DNA from: Streptococcus mitis
GTDB lineage: Bacteria > Bacillota > Bacilli > Lactobacillales > Streptococcaceae
DNA: 64,000 bases
Direction: 5' to 3'
Assembly: GCF_000722685.1 (NCBI RefSeq)
Contig: NZ_JPFV01000010.1
Location: 1 to 64,000 of the forward strand
Positions 63,085-64,000 of the stretch are shown piece after piece; within the stretch, counting starts at the first letter, position 1; each line of letters begins with the position of its first letter. Made by a program: the position numbers and the translations under genes. The notes below the pieces were generated by a model that worked only from the letters and a program-made list of their open reading frames with translations, was not told the origin of the DNA and made no database searches.

Positions 63085-64000
63085 TTAATCTATTTTACTA
63101 AAGTTTAACAGAAGGGAACTGGTCAGAACAGATACTGAACTAAAGGCCATAGCTAAACCTGCCAATTCTGGGTTGAGGACCAATCCAATACCTGAAAAGA
63201 CTCCTGCTGCTATCGGAATTCCAACGACATTGTAGATAAAGGCCCAGAAAAGATTGAGCAGAATTCGATTAAAGGTTTTCTTACTCATGTCAAAGGCACG
63301 AACCACTCCTAGGAGGTTATTAGTTGTCAACACCAAATCTGCTGACTCGATGGCAATATCTGTTCCAGCTCCCATAGCAATCCCCACATCTGCTACACTG
63401 AGGGCAGGAGCGTCATTGATGCCATCACCAACAAAGGCTACTTTTCCAGCTGATTGTAGTTTATGTATTTCATGAGCTTTTTCTTCTGGCAAGACACCTG
63501 CAATGACCTCTTCAATTCCGATTTGATCTGCAATAGCACGCGCCACACCTGCATTGTCTCCTGTCAGCATGACTGTTTTAAGGCCTCGTTTTTTCAACTG
63601 ACTGATGGCTAGCTTAGCATTTTCCTTAGGGATATCCTGCAAAGCAAGCAAGCCTTTGATTTCATTGTCCACAGCCAAAAACACAACTGTCTTAGCTTCT
63701 TTTTCCAGTTCTTCTAGTTTTTCTTGATAAATGCTAGAAATATCCATGCCATCCAGCATTTTAGCATTTCCAAGCAGAACTTGTTTTCCATTGATTTGCC
63801 CTGAGACACCTTTTCCGTGCAAGGCTTGGAAATTTTCAACAGTTTGTAACTCAAGTCCAGCTTCACTGGCTCGTTTCACAACGGCTTCAGCCAGTGGGTG
63901 TTGAGAAGCTTCTTCCAAGGAGGCTGCTAATCCAAGCACTTCTACTTCGTCGCCGATGATATCTGTTACCACAGGCTTCCCTTCCGTCAAAGTCCCAGTC
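63085..64000 (-). CDS. copA: Copper-type P1B ATPase, C-terminal part
   Basis: The frame is open from the right edge, starting inside the phosphorylation motif (TGTLTEGKP of DKTGTLT), to the stop at 63085. It holds the ATP-binding His-Pro of SQHPLAEAVV, GHGKGVSGQ-like loop (LHGKGVSGQ), MLTGDN, the hinge VGDGINDAPAL and two C-terminal helices (NLFWAFIYNVVGIPIAAG, GLAMAFSSVSVLTSSLLLN). The metal site CPC would lie outside the window. Copper export fits the spxB neighbour, as copper worsens peroxide damage. Confidence 0.88.
   Translation of the reverse strand, partial: TGTLTEGKPVVTDIIGDEVEVLGLAASLEEASQHPLAEAVVKRASEAGLELQTVENFQALHGKGVSGQINGKQVLLGNAKMLDGMDISSIYQEKLEELEKEAKTVVFLAVDNEIKGLLALQDIPKENAKLAISQLKKRGLKTVMLTGDNAGVARAIADQIGIEEVIAGVLPEEKAHEIHKLQSAGKVAFVGDGINDAPALSVADVGIAMGAGTDIAIESADLVLTTNNLLGVVRAFDMSKKTFNRILLNLFWAFIYNVVGIPIAAGVFSGIGLVLNPELAGLAMAFSSVSVLTSSLLLNFSKID

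Overview
The window looks like chromosomal DNA of a mitis-group Streptococcus (S. mitis, S. pneumoniae or a close relative). This rests on BOX repeats at five places, pyruvate oxidase (spxB), a mitis-type MecA, a LicD-family transferase, low G+C content, and extended -10 promoters (TGnTATAAT) throughout. Many proteins read as near-identical to pneumococcal ones from memory, but no search was run. From memory, three blocks that lie far apart in the pneumococcal reference (tmk-proBAC; rplJL to aroD; ptsG to spxB/copA) are joined here, which favours a non-reference relative such as S. mitis.

Layout. 1-7.0 kb: start of trmFO, then tmk-holB-yabA-rsmI and the proline operon proB-proA-proC. 7.1-17.5 kb: rplJ-rplL with an L10 leader, an amidohydrolase, a heterodimeric ABC exporter, msrAB, hom-thrB and mecA. 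17.6-23.1 kb: a surface-glycopolymer cluster (LicD, GT4, GT2, Wzy-like polymerase, Wzz-like protein). 23.2-33.6 kb: one long aromatic amino acid operon (rlmI-like, aroD, E, B, C, tyrA, UPF0342, aroA, aroK, pheA) ending in the LytR-CpsA-Psr gene psr. 33.7-35.5 kb: a decayed lipoteichoic acid synthase gene on the plus strand. 35.6-43.9 kb: DEAD-box helicase, a nuclease/phosphatase-fold protein, ptsG, ftsE-ftsX, prfB with its programmed frameshift, and a CBS-ACT protein. 44.1-49.9 kb: branched-chain amino acid ABC transporter livJ-livH-livM-livG-livF, ylbG-like gene, clpP. 50.0-57.0 kb: upp, dCMP deaminase, TetR, DegV, a BaiN/HI0933-like flavoprotein, DUF1697, MerR-TipAS and an NSS transporter. 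57.1-64.0 kb: manA, bglA, SemiSWEET, a small membrane peptide gene, a VOC protein, spxB and the 3' part of a copper ATPase. Most genes are on the minus strand, so transcription runs from high to low coordinates.

Connections. The aro operon turns 3-dehydroquinate precursors into chorismate and on toward phenylalanine and tyrosine; its last gene, psr, encodes a cell-wall polymer ligase-family protein and abuts the glycopolymer cluster. CcpA-type cre sites sit at ptsG, at spxB and at a small-peptide promoter, tying sugar uptake to pyruvate oxidase.

Points that stand out: (1) five one-base losses in A/T runs break holB, the GT4 N terminus, psr (twice) and a 51-codon membrane peptide, suggesting either systematic homopolymer error or contingency loci; (2) a Wzz-like protein carries a BY-kinase-like C-terminal domain with no P-loop; (3) a consensus, cre-overlapped promoter drives the small membrane peptide; (4) the NSS transporter has a leader resembling an attenuator; (5) several intrinsic terminators have the next gene's promoter built into their U-tract; (6) two genes have -10 boxes placed as for leaderless mRNAs. 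No tRNA, rRNA, CRISPR array or intact transposase was seen.
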